64,000 bases of DNA from Lachnospiraceae bacterium (GTDB lineage Bacteria; Bacillota; Clostridia; Lachnospirales; Lachnospiraceae): the NCBI GenBank assembly GCA_900757195.1, contig CAAEMZ010000017.1:1-64000 (forward strand), in the 5' to 3' direction. A model generated the notes under the pieces. It was not told the DNA's origin. It saw only the letters and a list, made by a program, of their open reading frames with translations, and made no database searches. Made by a program: the position numbers and the translations under genes. Each line of letters opens with the position of its first letter. Positions within the stretch are counted from its first letter, which is position 1. Positions 8,183 through 16,807 of the stretch are shown here, piece by piece.

Positions 8183-9262
8183 ATGACTGATTTAAAAAAT
8201 TTAATTATTCGTCTGAAAAATGACCATATTCTTGAAAAAAAAGACTTTATACGGCTGCTCGAGGGGCTCCCCGGAGATTCTGAAGCCGCCGAACTGCTGG
8301 GCGAGGAAGCCCGGCGTACCGCCCGTAACCGGTTTGGCCGAAAGATCTATATCCGGGGGCTGATCGAATTTACCAACTATTGCCGGAACGACTGTTATTA
8401 CTGCGGTATCCGGTGTGGAAACCGCCATGCGGACCGGTACCGGCTGAGTCCGGCTGAAATTCTTGACTGCTGCCGGGCCGGCTATGACCTCGGATTCCGG
8501 ACCTTTGTCCTGCAGGGCGGTGAGGACATGACCTACAGCGATGACATGATGGCAGCGCTTATCGCAGACATCCGACAGTCCTACCCGGACTGCGCCATTA
8601 CCCTTTCCGTCGGAGAACGCCGCCGGGAAACCTACCAAAAATGGTTTGATGCCGGAGCCAACCGCTATCTGCTGCGTCACGAAACCGCCAATCCCCGCCA
8701 TTATCAAAAGCTGCATCCCCCATCTCTGAGCAGCGAGCACCGCAAACACTGTCTGCGGGAATTAAAAGCCATCGGCTATCAGACCGGAACGGGCTTTATG
8801 GTCGGTTCCCCTTACCAGACCACAGAAAATCTGGCCGAAGATTTACAGTTCATTCACGATCTTCAACCGGAGATGATCGGCATCGGACCTTTTATTCCTC
8901 ACGCCGACACCCCTTTCAGGGACTTTCCGGCGGGTACTGTGGAACAGACCCTTTATTTAATCCGTATTCTCCGGCTCATGCAGCCGGATGCACTGATTCC
9001 GTCCACAACCGCCCTCGGAACCATTCATCCCCAGGGCCGGGAAATGGGCATCCTTTCCGGAGCCAATGTGGTCATGCCAAACCTTTCCCCGGTCCGTGTC
9101 CGGGAAAAATATCTGCTTTACGATCATAAGATATGCACCGGAGAAGAAGCGGCGGAATGTCGGGACTGCTTAAACCACCGCCTGGAGGCTATCGGTTATC
9201 ACATCGTTACCGACCGGGGGGATTTTATACCAACAAAAAAAGGAGAAGAAAATCATGTATAA
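8183..9262 (+). CDS. hydE: [FeFe] hydrogenase H-cluster radical SAM maturase HydE
   Basis: A radical SAM enzyme of 359 residues, typical for HydE. The cluster motif is NYCRNDCYYCGIRCGN near residue 66 (CxxxCxxC). GLIEFTNYC, FVLQGGEDMTYSDD and IGIGPFIPHADTPF are HydE landmarks. HydE makes the low-molecular-weight precursor that supports the dithiomethylamine bridge and iron core of the H-cluster. It is cytoplasmic and needs SAM and reductant. Its 3' end overlaps hydG by 8 nt. HydF and the hydrogenase itself are not in this window. Confidence 0.93.
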   Translation: MTDLKNLIIRLKNDHILEKKDFIRLLEGLPGDSEAAELLGEEARRTARNRFGRKIYIRGLIEFTNYCRNDCYYCGIRCGNRHADRYRLSPAEILDCCRAGYDLGFRTFVLQGGEDMTYSDDMMAALIADIRQSYPDCAITLSVGERRRETYQKWFDAGANRYLLRHETANPRHYQKLHPPSLSSEHRKHCLRELKAIGYQTGTGFMVGSPYQTTENLAEDLQFIHDLQPEMIGIGPFIPHADTPFRDFPAGTVEQTLYLIRILRLMQPDALIPSTTALGTIHPQGREMGILSGANVVMPNLSPVRVREKYLLYDHKICTGEEAAECRDCLNHRLEAIGYHIVTDRGDFIPTKKGEENHV

Positions 9263-10673
9263 CGCAAAATCGTTAAAAGCTGAAGAATTTATTAATGATG
9301 AAGAGATTCTGGACTGTCTGGAATATGCCCGGAAAAATAAAAACAACCGGGATCTCATTGAAGGGATTCTGGAAAAAGCCGCTGAAATGAAAGGCATCAG
9401 CCACAGTGAAGCCGCCGTCCTTCTGGAATGTGACCTGCCGGATGTCATTGAAAAAGTATTCCACCTGGCCAAAGAAATTAAAAACCGTTTCTACGGCAAC
9501 CGGATTGTCATGTTCGCGCCCCTCTATCTCTCCAACTACTGCGTCAATGGCTGTACCTACTGCCCATACCATGCAAAAAATAAACACATTGCCCGGAAGA
9601 AGCTGACCCAGGAGGAAGTCCGCAATGAAGTCATCGCCCTTCAGGATATGGGACACAAACGTCTTGCACTGGAAGCCGGAGAAGACCCGGTACATAACCC
9701 GATTGAATATATCCTGGAATGTATTGAAACGATTTACAGCATTAAACAAAAAAACGGCGCCATCCGCCGTGTCAATGTCAATATTGCCGCAACGACTGTG
9801 GAAAATTACCGCAGACTGAAGGAAGCCGGCATCGGAACCTATATCCTGTTCCAGGAAACCTACAATAAAAAAAGCTACGAAGAACTCCATCCGACCGGAC
9901 CAAAGCATGACTATGCGTATCACACAGAAGCCATGGACCGCGCTATGGAGGGCGGTATCGACGATGTGGGCCTCGGCGTTCTCTTCGGACTGAATCTTTA
10001 CCGCTATGATTTTGTCGGCCTGCTCATGCATGCCGAACATCTGGAAGCCGCTCAGGGCGTGGGCCCGCATACCATCAGCGTTCCGAGAATCTGCCCGGCG
10101 GACGACATTGATGTGAACACTTTCTCCAATGCCATCCCGGACGATATTTTCGAGAAAATCGTCGCTCTGATCCGGATTGCTGTACCGTACACCGGAATGA
10201 TTATTTCCACCCGGGAATCCAAACGTGTCCGTGAAAAAGTACTCCAGCTCGGCGTATCCCAGATCAGCGGCGGCTCCCGCACCAGCGTCGGCGGCTACGT
10301 GGAACCGGAACCGGAAGAAGAAAACTCCGCTCAGTTCGATGTCACCGACCAGCGAAGCCTCGACGAAGTCATCAACTGGCTCCTGGAAATGGGCTTTATC
10401 CCAAGCTTCTGCACCGCCTGCTACCGGGAAGGCCGCACCGGCGACCGCTTCATGTCTCTCTTAAAGGCCGGACAGATTTCCAACTGCTGCCAGCCAAACG
10501 CCCTCATGACCCTCAAAGAATATCTGATGGATTATGCTTCCGAAGAGACCCGGAAAAACGGCGAAAAGCTGATTGAAAAAGAAATTGAAAACGTGACCAA
10601 TGAAAAGGTCCGCCGCCTTACTGAAGAACATTTGAAGGATATTTCGGAAGGAAAACGGGATTTCCGCTTTTAA
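9255..10673 (+). CDS. hydG: [FeFe] hydrogenase H-cluster radical SAM maturase HydG
   Basis: Tyrosine lyase HydG, 472 residues, the standard length. The N-terminal radical SAM motif is NYCVNGCTYCPYHAKN near residue 94. The C-terminal auxiliary cluster motif is FCTACYREGRTGDRF, followed by SNCCQPNA around residues 385-415. HydG splits tyrosine to p-cresol, CO and cyanide and delivers an Fe(CO)2(CN) synthon for the H-cluster. The start ATG is preceded by AGGAGAAG inside the end of hydE. The operon ends at the hairpin at 10679-10735. Confidence 0.95.
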   Translation: MYNAKSLKAEEFINDEEILDCLEYARKNKNNRDLIEGILEKAAEMKGISHSEAAVLLECDLPDVIEKVFHLAKEIKNRFYGNRIVMFAPLYLSNYCVNGCTYCPYHAKNKHIARKKLTQEEVRNEVIALQDMGHKRLALEAGEDPVHNPIEYILECIETIYSIKQKNGAIRRVNVNIAATTVENYRRLKEAGIGTYILFQETYNKKSYEELHPTGPKHDYAYHTEAMDRAMEGGIDDVGLGVLFGLNLYRYDFVGLLMHAEHLEAAQGVGPHTISVPRICPADDIDVNTFSNAIPDDIFEKIVALIRIAVPYTGMIISTRESKRVREKVLQLGVSQISGGSRTSVGGYVEPEPEEENSAQFDVTDQRSLDEVINWLLEMGFIPSFCTACYREGRTGDRFMSLLKAGQISNCCQPNALMTLKEYLMDYASEETRKNGEKLIEKEIENVTNEKVRRLTEEHLKDISEGKRDFRF

Positions 10674-10678
10674 GTATC

Positions 10679-10735
10679 AAAAAACTGCTCTCCTCCGGCG
10701 CTGTGAAATGCGCCCTCGGAGAGCAGTTTTTTTCT
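10679..10735. terminator. Bidirectional terminator between hydG and yaaA
   Basis: AAAACTGCTCTCC (10681-10693) pairs with GGAGAGCAGTTTT (10718-10730), with an inner GGCGC/GCGCC stem, and is flanked by T-runs on both strands. It serves hydG (+). It could also serve yaaA (-), although that stop lies 45 nt away. Confidence 0.85.
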
Positions 10736-10780
10736 TTATTTTCCTTATCTGCCTCACACTCTCACCTTTAATCGAAGCTT

Positions 10781-11530
10781 TTACTTTTCAGCCTTCAAAA
10801 AAATATAGGTATCCTCTGAAGACATCTCCGGCGAAAACCGGTAATCCAGCCGATCAAATCCTTTGATTTCTTCCGGTGTCTCCGCCCGTCTTTCTGCCAG
10901 AAAGCGCACCATCTCTCCCCGGGCCATCTTGGCCAGAGTCCCTTTTTCCACGACCTTGTCTCCGGTTCTTTCTCCGAAAACACAGGTGATCCACTGAATC
11001 TCCGGCGTCAGCCAGGCCGAAATACTTTTACTGTACTCTTTGGAGGCCAGATTGATAATCGTTTTTGATTCACTGAAAAGCGCATCGGCCAGGCGGTGTC
11101 CCCAGAACTCATAGAGATTTTTACAGCCCTTCACCGAAGCCTTCGCCTGCATCTCCAGACGATAGGGCACAACGCCGTCCAGAGGCTTCAGCATCCCGTA
11201 AAATCCGGACAAAATCCGGAGATGCGCCTGCAGATAGGCCACGGCTTCCGCCTCCAGCACTGCCGGCGCCATATACTGATACTGGATCCCCTCGTAGGCG
11301 ATCAGCGCCGACGTCAGATTTTTCCGCAGGTCCATATACCGGAACCGCTCAAAATTCTGCTCTGCAATTTTATCATTACACTTCCAGAGCGCTTTTGCTT
11401 CTTCGTAGGAAAGGGCCGATATATACCGGCGTAAAATATCCGCACTTTCAAGAAACTCCGGGTATCCCTGAAAATCAAGGATATCCGGAGTTTCATTCAT
11501 CTTTTTTGCCGGCGATATAATTATCTGCAT
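10781..11530 (-). CDS. yaaA: Peroxide stress protein YaaA
   Basis: DUF328/YaaA family, 249 residues. Family blocks seen: MQIIISPAKKMNE at the N-terminus, ALIAYEGIQYQYM near residue 76, RILSGFYGMLKPLDGVVPYRLEMQ near 105, and INLASKEYSKSI near 157. In E. coli YaaA lowers free iron during peroxide stress and binds DNA; a comparable role in anaerobes is inference. The start ATG overlaps the preceding stop codon (TAATG), so it is translationally coupled to the cysteine hydrolase upstream. Confidence 0.88.
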   Translation of the reverse strand: MQIIISPAKKMNETPDILDFQGYPEFLESADILRRYISALSYEEAKALWKCNDKIAEQNFERFRYMDLRKNLTSALIAYEGIQYQYMAPAVLEAEAVAYLQAHLRILSGFYGMLKPLDGVVPYRLEMQAKASVKGCKNLYEFWGHRLADALFSESKTIINLASKEYSKSISAWLTPEIQWITCVFGERTGDKVVEKGTLAKMARGEMVRFLAERRAETPEEIKGFDRLDYRFSPEMSSEDTYIFLKAEK

Positions 11531-12075
11531 TATTTTACAATTTTAGAAATCTGACGGAATACCGGACAGGTTGCGCCACGCATCAATTCGAAAAGAATCG
11601 CTTCGTAGGTTGTCACGCGGACACCTTCCTGAATGGCTCTCTGAATACCGAATTCACGGTCATTCGCATGTCTGGAGCCTGCAGCATCGGCAACAAGGAC
11701 CGGTTCATAGCCCGCTTCTTTTAATTCGAGACAGGTCTGAAGGACACATACGTGTGCTTCGGTACCGCATACCAGAATAACTTTTTTACCAAGCGCATCC
11801 ACGGCTTCTTTAATCGCTTCATCCCCATAAATACTGAAGCTTGATTTATCCATATACTTAAAATCTTCACCGATGGTTTCCATCACCGATGGAATCGTCA
11901 TACCGATGCCCTTTGTGTACTGCTGTGTCACAATCATCGGAACCTCCAGTAATTTCAGTCCTGAAATCAGGCGGTTTACATTCTTTTCCACCTCAGCTTC
12001 ATTGAACATGGCAGGCATAAGTTTTTCCTGAACATCAACGATAATCGCCGCTGTGTTTTCTGCTTTAATCAACAT
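11530..12075 (-). CDS. Isochorismatase-family cysteine hydrolase (YcaC-like)
   Basis: A 181-residue cysteine hydrolase. The catalytic triad is visible as Asp in AAIIVDVQEKL (residue 14), Lys in MDKSSFSIYG near 98, and Cys in VCGTEAHVCVLQT near 122. The cis-peptide region VCGTEAHV is typical of YcaC/nicotinamidase-like folds. The natural substrate is unknown. It starts with ATG behind GAGGAGG and forms a two-gene unit with yaaA through a TAATG junction. Confidence 0.82.
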   Translation of the reverse strand: MLIKAENTAAIIVDVQEKLMPAMFNEAEVEKNVNRLISGLKLLEVPMIVTQQYTKGIGMTIPSVMETIGEDFKYMDKSSFSIYGDEAIKEAVDALGKKVILVCGTEAHVCVLQTCLELKEAGYEPVLVADAAGSRHANDREFGIQRAIQEGVRVTTYEAILFELMRGATCPVFRQISKIVK

Positions 12076-12124
12076 AATTATGTTTCCTCCTCACACTAAA
12101 TAGTTATCTTTATTGTACCATTCT

Positions 12125-12736
12125 TTAGAGAGACCGTCCAGAAAATCTTTGTATGATTTTCTCCGGCTCCCCGCACTTCATCAGTTCCGACATCATACAT
12201 ATTCCGGCAGCTCCCGCCGCCAGCGCCTGAGGCCCGCGGACCAGATCCATGCCGCCGATGGCAAAGACGGGAATCTTCACTGATGTACAGATTTCCGCCA
12301 GAAAATCCAGCCCCCGCGGTGGAAGGCCTTTCTTGCAGTCCGTCGCAAAAATATGGCCCGCAATCAGGTAATCCGCCCCTTTACTTTCTGCATACACGGC
12401 CTCTTCTCTGCTGTGAACTGATACGCCGATCTGCTCCCAGCCGTCAAATCCCTCCGGACGCCCGGCCAGCGCCTTAAAGGCTGCCATGGACAGATGCAGT
12501 CGCCCAATCTGCAGCTTCGCCGCCGTCTCCCGGAAATGATTCACGATCAAAGAAACCCCTTCTGCTCCGCATATTTTCTGACATTCCCGCGCCAGAACTT
12601 CATAAGCCTCCGGCGACAGATCCTTTTCCCTTAAAATAATTCCGTCCGGCTTCGCCGCTGCAATTTTCCGGACCTGACCCAGAAAATTTTCTTCGCCGCC
12701 GGCCGTCAGCTTCCGGTTTGTAATCGCATAAATCAT
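12125..12736 (-). CDS. TenI/ThiE-family thiamine phosphate synthase-like protein
   Basis: A TIM-barrel protein of 203 residues in the ThiE/TenI family. It shows IILREKDLSPEAY near residue 33, VSVHSREEAVYAESKGADYLIAGHIF near 106-132 and FAIGGM near 157. The GxHLGQxD motif of true ThiE is replaced by GRLHLSMAAF, which points to a TenI-type isomerase or regulatory paralogue rather than a full synthase. Its start overlaps the larB stop by 4 nt (ATGA). No other thi gene lies nearby. Confidence 0.78.
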   Translation of the reverse strand: MIYAITNRKLTAGGEENFLGQVRKIAAAKPDGIILREKDLSPEAYEVLARECQKICGAEGVSLIVNHFRETAAKLQIGRLHLSMAAFKALAGRPEGFDGWEQIGVSVHSREEAVYAESKGADYLIAGHIFATDCKKGLPPRGLDFLAEICTSVKIPVFAIGGMDLVRGPQALAAGAAGICMMSELMKCGEPEKIIQRFSGRSL

Positions 12737-13488
12737 GTCCGGTCCGCTCCTGTCGCCAGACGGTTAATCTGTGCCGCCATATATCCGGCCCCGAAACCGT
12801 TATCAATATTCACAACAGAGACGCCCTCCGCACAGGAATTAATCATCGTCAGCAATGCGGACATTCCCTGCATATTCGCACCGTAACCCACCGATGTCGG
12901 CACACCGATGACCGGTTTATCCACAAGCCCTGCGATAACTCCCGCCAGAGCGCCCTCCATTCCGGCAATCGCCACAACGCAATTGGCCTTACGGATCAAT
13001 TCCGCCTTCGACAAAAGCCGATGGATTCCGGCAACGCCCACATCATAAATCCGGTCTACATAACAGCCGAAAAATTCTGCCGTCCGCGCCGCTTCTTCTG
13101 CCACCGGAATATCTGAAGTTCCTCCGGTGCAGACCGCAATACGGCCTTCCAGCTTCGGCACATTATACTGAAGATAGATTGTCCGTGAAAGTTCCTCATA
13201 CACGGCCTCAGAAAGCACTTCCCGGACAGCCGCAAACTGTTCCTTTGTTGCCCGCGTTCCGAGAACATTGCTCTTTCGTTCCGCAAAGCTCTGGAATATC
13301 CGTACCAGATGCTCCGTCGTCTTTCCGGCACAGTAAACGACCTCGCCAAACCCGGAGCGCAGCGCCCGGTGGTGGTCCAGTTTTGCAAATCCCAAATCCT
13401 CATACGGCAGTTTCTTTAAATATTCCTCTGCCGATGCCAGGTCCACTTCGTGATTCTGGACTTTTAATAATAATTCATGTACATCCAT
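12733..13488 (-). CDS. larB: Nickel-pincer cofactor biosynthesis protein LarB
   Basis: Pyridinium-3,5-biscarboxylic acid mononucleotide synthase, 251 residues. The N-terminal segment ends in DHHRALRSGFGEVVYCAGKT. The C-terminal AIR-carboxylase-like domain shows AVCTGGTSDIPVAEEA near residue 126, VAIAGMEGALAGV near 180 and PTSVGYGANMQG near 200. LarB carboxylates and hydrolyses NaAD in the first step of the cofactor of lactate racemase and related LarA enzymes. LarC, LarE and LarA are not in this window. It is translationally coupled to the TenI-like gene. Confidence 0.92.
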   Translation of the reverse strand: MDVHELLLKVQNHEVDLASAEEYLKKLPYEDLGFAKLDHHRALRSGFGEVVYCAGKTTEHLVRIFQSFAERKSNVLGTRATKEQFAAVREVLSEAVYEELSRTIYLQYNVPKLEGRIAVCTGGTSDIPVAEEAARTAEFFGCYVDRIYDVGVAGIHRLLSKAELIRKANCVVAIAGMEGALAGVIAGLVDKPVIGVPTSVGYGANMQGMSALLTMINSCAEGVSVVNIDNGFGAGYMAAQINRLATGADRT

Positions 13489-13563
13489 GCTGTTTCCCTT
13501 TCATTCCAAAATAAATATTCCCCTGCCGCCCAAACAAAACCGACCGGCTTTCTCATAACATAA

Positions 13564-13604
13564 AGAAGGATATTTTCCGGCACGCTGCCGGGAAATATCC
13601 TTCT
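13564..13604. terminator. Strong hairpin between the DUF1622 gene and larB
   Basis: GAAGGATATTTTCCGGCA and TGCCGGGAAATATCCTTC form a long near-perfect stem with a 3-4 nt loop. A modest T-rich stretch follows on the minus strand, so it probably ends the DUF1622 transcript. Confidence 0.65.
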
Positions 13605-13646
13605 TCCTGCCGTCCATTGACCTGCAACGTTATGTAGCCGAACCTG

Positions 13647-13967
13647 TCAATGTTCGTTTTTACTGTTCTTAATTTCCCAATGAATCAGAATCGTCAGTGC
13701 AATTCGCAGAACGATAATACCGCCGACGAGTAAAATCTCGCTGACTTCACGAATCACAACGGTTCTGAGAATCTCTCCACCAAGCTTGAACTGAAGGGCC
13801 ATCGCCATTCCTTCTGCCAGTTTTAATCCTGTCTGCGGATCTTTTTTCAGGAAATTATAAATTCCCTTAATACCGGCCCAGATAAGAATCAGGACACCGA
13901 CAATTTCAAACATGAAAATAGCGTATTCTACGACAATCTCTAAAAGATGATGTAATACTTCTAACAT
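13647..13967 (-). CDS. DUF1622 family membrane protein
   Basis: A 106-residue membrane protein with three hydrophobic segments: residues 10-35 (VVEYAIFMFEIVGVLILIWA), a second around 62-80 and a third near 81-97 (LLVGGIIVLRIALTILIHWE). The order and length match DUF1622, a family of unknown function. The gene is alone, with GGAGAAGG before the ATG and a hairpin downstream. Confidence 0.75.
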   Translation of the reverse strand: MLEVLHHLLEIVVEYAIFMFEIVGVLILIWAGIKGIYNFLKKDPQTGLKLAEGMAMALQFKLGGEILRTVVIREVSEILLVGGIIVLRIALTILIHWEIKNSKNEH

Positions 13968-14076
13968 AACCTTCTCCTTTCCCTCTTCTAGTGCTATTTT
14001 AATATAAATCAGTGGAGAAGTAAACTAAAAATCAGCTATTTTTACATATTTCCATCATATTTTAAAGAATCCCTGC

Positions 14077-16584
14077 TCAGGCCAGCCCCTTTGATTCAAG
14101 ATAGTCTGAAAATCCCTTTTTATTTTCCCGGATGTTCTTTGCCCGCTTTTCAAAAACGAGTATTGTCAGGCCGATAAACACAATGGCTACAGCCGTCAGT
14201 ACGATGACCGGTATCCGGATGCTCTCACCACCGGAAATGGTGGAGCGGAAGGCGTCTACCGTATAGGTAAACGGCAGCCATCGATGAATTTTAGCCACAA
14301 ATCCGGCGGATATCTCTACCGGATAGGTGCCTGCAGAACCGGCGAGCTGTACGACCATAAAGATCAGCATCATGAAGCTTCCGATTTTTCCGAAGCACAT
14401 TTCAAAGAAATAGATCACGGACATAAAAGCAATGGATGCCAGCACGGCAAAGGCTGTTGTTTTTCCCATTTCCACCGGTGAAAATCCGTCGCATACATGA
14501 AGGAGTCCGATCATCACCAGCGCCATAACAATAGCGATGACATACATGACACTGGCTTTTGCCCCATACCAGGATAATCCGGATTTCAATTCGCCTTCAT
14601 ATTTATTCAGCGGGTAAAGGATACAAAAAGCAATACATCCGACCCAGAGCGCTACAGACATCATATATGGCGCCATGGCATGGCCGTTATTTTCAACATA
14701 GGTTTTCTGAGTACCGCTGGCTTCCACCGGCGCCGAAAACATATCAAAGGTATCCTCTGTTGCAGACAGGCTGCTCACCTGTTTTGCTCCGTCTTCCAGC
14801 CCCTTCTTCAATGTCTGGCTTCCTTTCCGGACATCAAAAATTCCGCTGCCGAGCGTCTGTGAACCTTCGGCAAGTTTGGCAGCCCCGTCACTGATCTGTC
14901 CGGCTCCGGAGGCAATCTGTCCGGCTCCGGATAACAGAGTGCCGTTATTGGCTGTCAACTGTTCCGTACCTTCGGAAAGCTGAGATGCCCCGCTTTGAAG
15001 CGCTGCGGAATTACTGTCAATCCGGTCCAGTCCGTTTTTCAAATTCGATACGCCGGCCGTATAAGCCGCAACCCCCTGCTTTAAGTCTGTGTCTACACCC
15101 TGCTGCACCTGTCCGATACCGCCCTGAAGCGCTTCCGCTCCCGGAATCAACTGGGTATTCAGAGCGCTGCGGACACTCTCAATACCGTCATAGAGACCGG
15201 AGACTGCCTGTGTACTGCCGCCGAGTACCATATCCGCATTTGCATCCAGCGCTGCCAGCGCATCTGCGCCGCTGCTCAGTGCATCTGCCGCACCGGAAAG
15301 CCCGTTCAGCGCACCGCCGATATTTCCGGCATTTCCCCCGGCCGCCGATATGCTGTCTCCGGCACCGGCGATATTCCCTCCGGCAGAACCAAGCGAAGCA
15401 ATCGCAGAATTCACCATCGTCTGCTGGACTTCCGTCAGGTCTCCGATACTCTGAAGTGTTGCAATCGCCGCACCGATATCACTTCCCGCATTTGCAGCAC
15501 CGGCGCCCGCTTCCGCCAGATTTGCCCCGAGCGCTTCCGCCTCTGCCTGAATACCGCTGCTGTCCGGAAGAGAAAATCCGGACATTCCACGGTACAGCTC
15601 ATGAATTCCTGTCCGGTACTGTTCAAGCCCTCCCGTCAATGCGTTTACCGTTTCCTGATCTACTCCGGTATTTTCCAGCGCAGAACTCATGGCCTGTAAG
15701 CCGCCTGTCAGGGATGCACTTCCGTCATTCAACCGGGAAACACCGTCGGATACGGCAGCAACACCGCTGTTTAAGGCGCCGCTGCCATCATTTAATGCCG
15801 ATGCGCCCTGAGCTGCCTGACTGACACCTTCCGTGTAGCTGCCGACACCGTTTTTCAATGATACCGCACCGTCCGCCACACTTTCAACGCCCCGGACATA
15901 GTCCGCCAGACCCATATTCAACGTTTCCGTACCGGATTTCAGCGTCAGCGTACTGTCCGAAAGCACCTGGAGATTTCCGCTGATGGTCTGATTCCCATCA
16001 TATAGCTGTTTCGCACCGTCTGCCAGCGCCCCGGCGCCGTCTGCAGCTTCTCCCATACCGCTGCCCGCATCCGCAATCTGTTCAAACATCGTTTCTGTGT
16101 AGGTCCGGGTCACTTCCTGAGCGACAGCTTCCTTAATCTTTGCAAGTCCCGTTTCACTCATCTTACTGGCAATGTAATTCGTTCCGGGATTTGTTTCATA
16201 CATCAGTTCCATCTTCTGAGGCTTTTTATCCAGCACTGTGGATGCATTTTTTGAAAAATCCTCCGGAATCGTCATCGTCATATAATACGTTCCGTCCGCC
16301 AGACCTTCCTCCGCCTCTTTTTCACTGACAAAATGAAAATCCAACGCCTGATTTTCCTTCAGATTGTCTACAAGATTTTTTCCCACTTCCAGTGTCTTTC
16401 CCTGATAGTCTGTCGACTGATCCAGATTGACAACCGCTACCGGAAGATGGTCCACATTTCCGTAAGGGTCCCACATAGACCCGAGAAACAGACCGGAATA
16501 AATGGTCGGAATCAGAATAAGCGCCGCCATCGCAATCAGCAGCATTTTATTTTTGACCAGAGCCTGCCATTCTTTTTTCCACAT
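14077..16584 (-). CDS. YhgE/Pip-family membrane protein (ABC-2-like, phage infection protein type)
   Basis: A large membrane protein of 835 residues. One TM segment lies at residues 12-32 (NKMLLIAMAALILIPTIYSG), followed by the extracellular YhgE N-domain (VAVVNLDQSTDYQGKTLEVG). A long central region (about 180-630) carries irregular repeats of the type GAxxLxxGxxxLxxG, predicted as extended coiled rods. Five or six C-terminal TM segments include the motif MMLIFMVVQLAGSAGTYPVE. Lactococcal Pip is a phage receptor; other members sit near drug or lipid export functions. The gene faces a TetR regulator across a 223-nt region with palindromes, so it is probably its target. Confidence 0.87.
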   Translation of the reverse strand: MWKKEWQALVKNKMLLIAMAALILIPTIYSGLFLGSMWDPYGNVDHLPVAVVNLDQSTDYQGKTLEVGKNLVDNLKENQALDFHFVSEKEAEEGLADGTYYMTMTIPEDFSKNASTVLDKKPQKMELMYETNPGTNYIASKMSETGLAKIKEAVAQEVTRTYTETMFEQIADAGSGMGEAADGAGALADGAKQLYDGNQTISGNLQVLSDSTLTLKSGTETLNMGLADYVRGVESVADGAVSLKNGVGSYTEGVSQAAQGASALNDGSGALNSGVAAVSDGVSRLNDGSASLTGGLQAMSSALENTGVDQETVNALTGGLEQYRTGIHELYRGMSGFSLPDSSGIQAEAEALGANLAEAGAGAANAGSDIGAAIATLQSIGDLTEVQQTMVNSAIASLGSAGGNIAGAGDSISAAGGNAGNIGGALNGLSGAADALSSGADALAALDANADMVLGGSTQAVSGLYDGIESVRSALNTQLIPGAEALQGGIGQVQQGVDTDLKQGVAAYTAGVSNLKNGLDRIDSNSAALQSGASQLSEGTEQLTANNGTLLSGAGQIASGAGQISDGAAKLAEGSQTLGSGIFDVRKGSQTLKKGLEDGAKQVSSLSATEDTFDMFSAPVEASGTQKTYVENNGHAMAPYMMSVALWVGCIAFCILYPLNKYEGELKSGLSWYGAKASVMYVIAIVMALVMIGLLHVCDGFSPVEMGKTTAFAVLASIAFMSVIYFFEMCFGKIGSFMMLIFMVVQLAGSAGTYPVEISAGFVAKIHRWLPFTYTVDAFRSTISGGESIRIPVIVLTAVAIVFIGLTILVFEKRAKNIRENKKGFSDYLESKGLA

Positions 16585-16634
16585 ACAAACCTCTCCTTTT
16601 CTGCGCTCAAGTAATAATCTTTGTATTGTTTTTT

Positions 16635-16760
16635 CAACATAGTGTTGTTTTTCTTTGCAAAATGGATTATACTAGACACAGTGTTGATTTTCAACCATCA
16701 AATGTTTTCTGTTTTATTGATTAAACACTACAATTTCTCTGTTCTGTTGTGTTTTCAACA
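16635..16760. promoter_or_regulatory. Candidate TetR operators in the yhgE-tetR intergenic region
   Basis: Three small palindromes built from the same TGTTG/CAACA element: CAACATAGTGTTG (16635-16647), GTTGATTTTCAAC (16683-16695) and TGTTGTGTTTTCAACA (16745-16760). The second covers the -35 box of the yhgE promoter. The first lies about 19 nt downstream of its -10 box, and the third is near the tetR gene. Spacing and sharing suggest autoregulated repression of both genes. Confidence 0.55.
16666..16694 (-). promoter_or_regulatory. Sigma-A-type promoter of the YhgE/Pip gene
   Basis: On the minus strand there is TTGAAA (16689-16694), a spacer of exactly 17 nt, and consensus TATAAT (16666-16671). 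It points toward the gene starting at 16584. It is flanked and overlapped by the palindromes listed above. Confidence 0.7.
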
Positions 16761-16807
16761 TTTTCGATAAAATTGTCCATTAATTTAAAAGCGAGGAAGT
16801 GTTCTCT

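Noticed and set aside
14985..15824. A 279-codon plus-strand frame within the YhgE/Pip gene
   Set aside because: Arg/Pro/His-rich translation typical of the opposite strand of a repetitive Gly/Ala-rich gene; no family resemblance.
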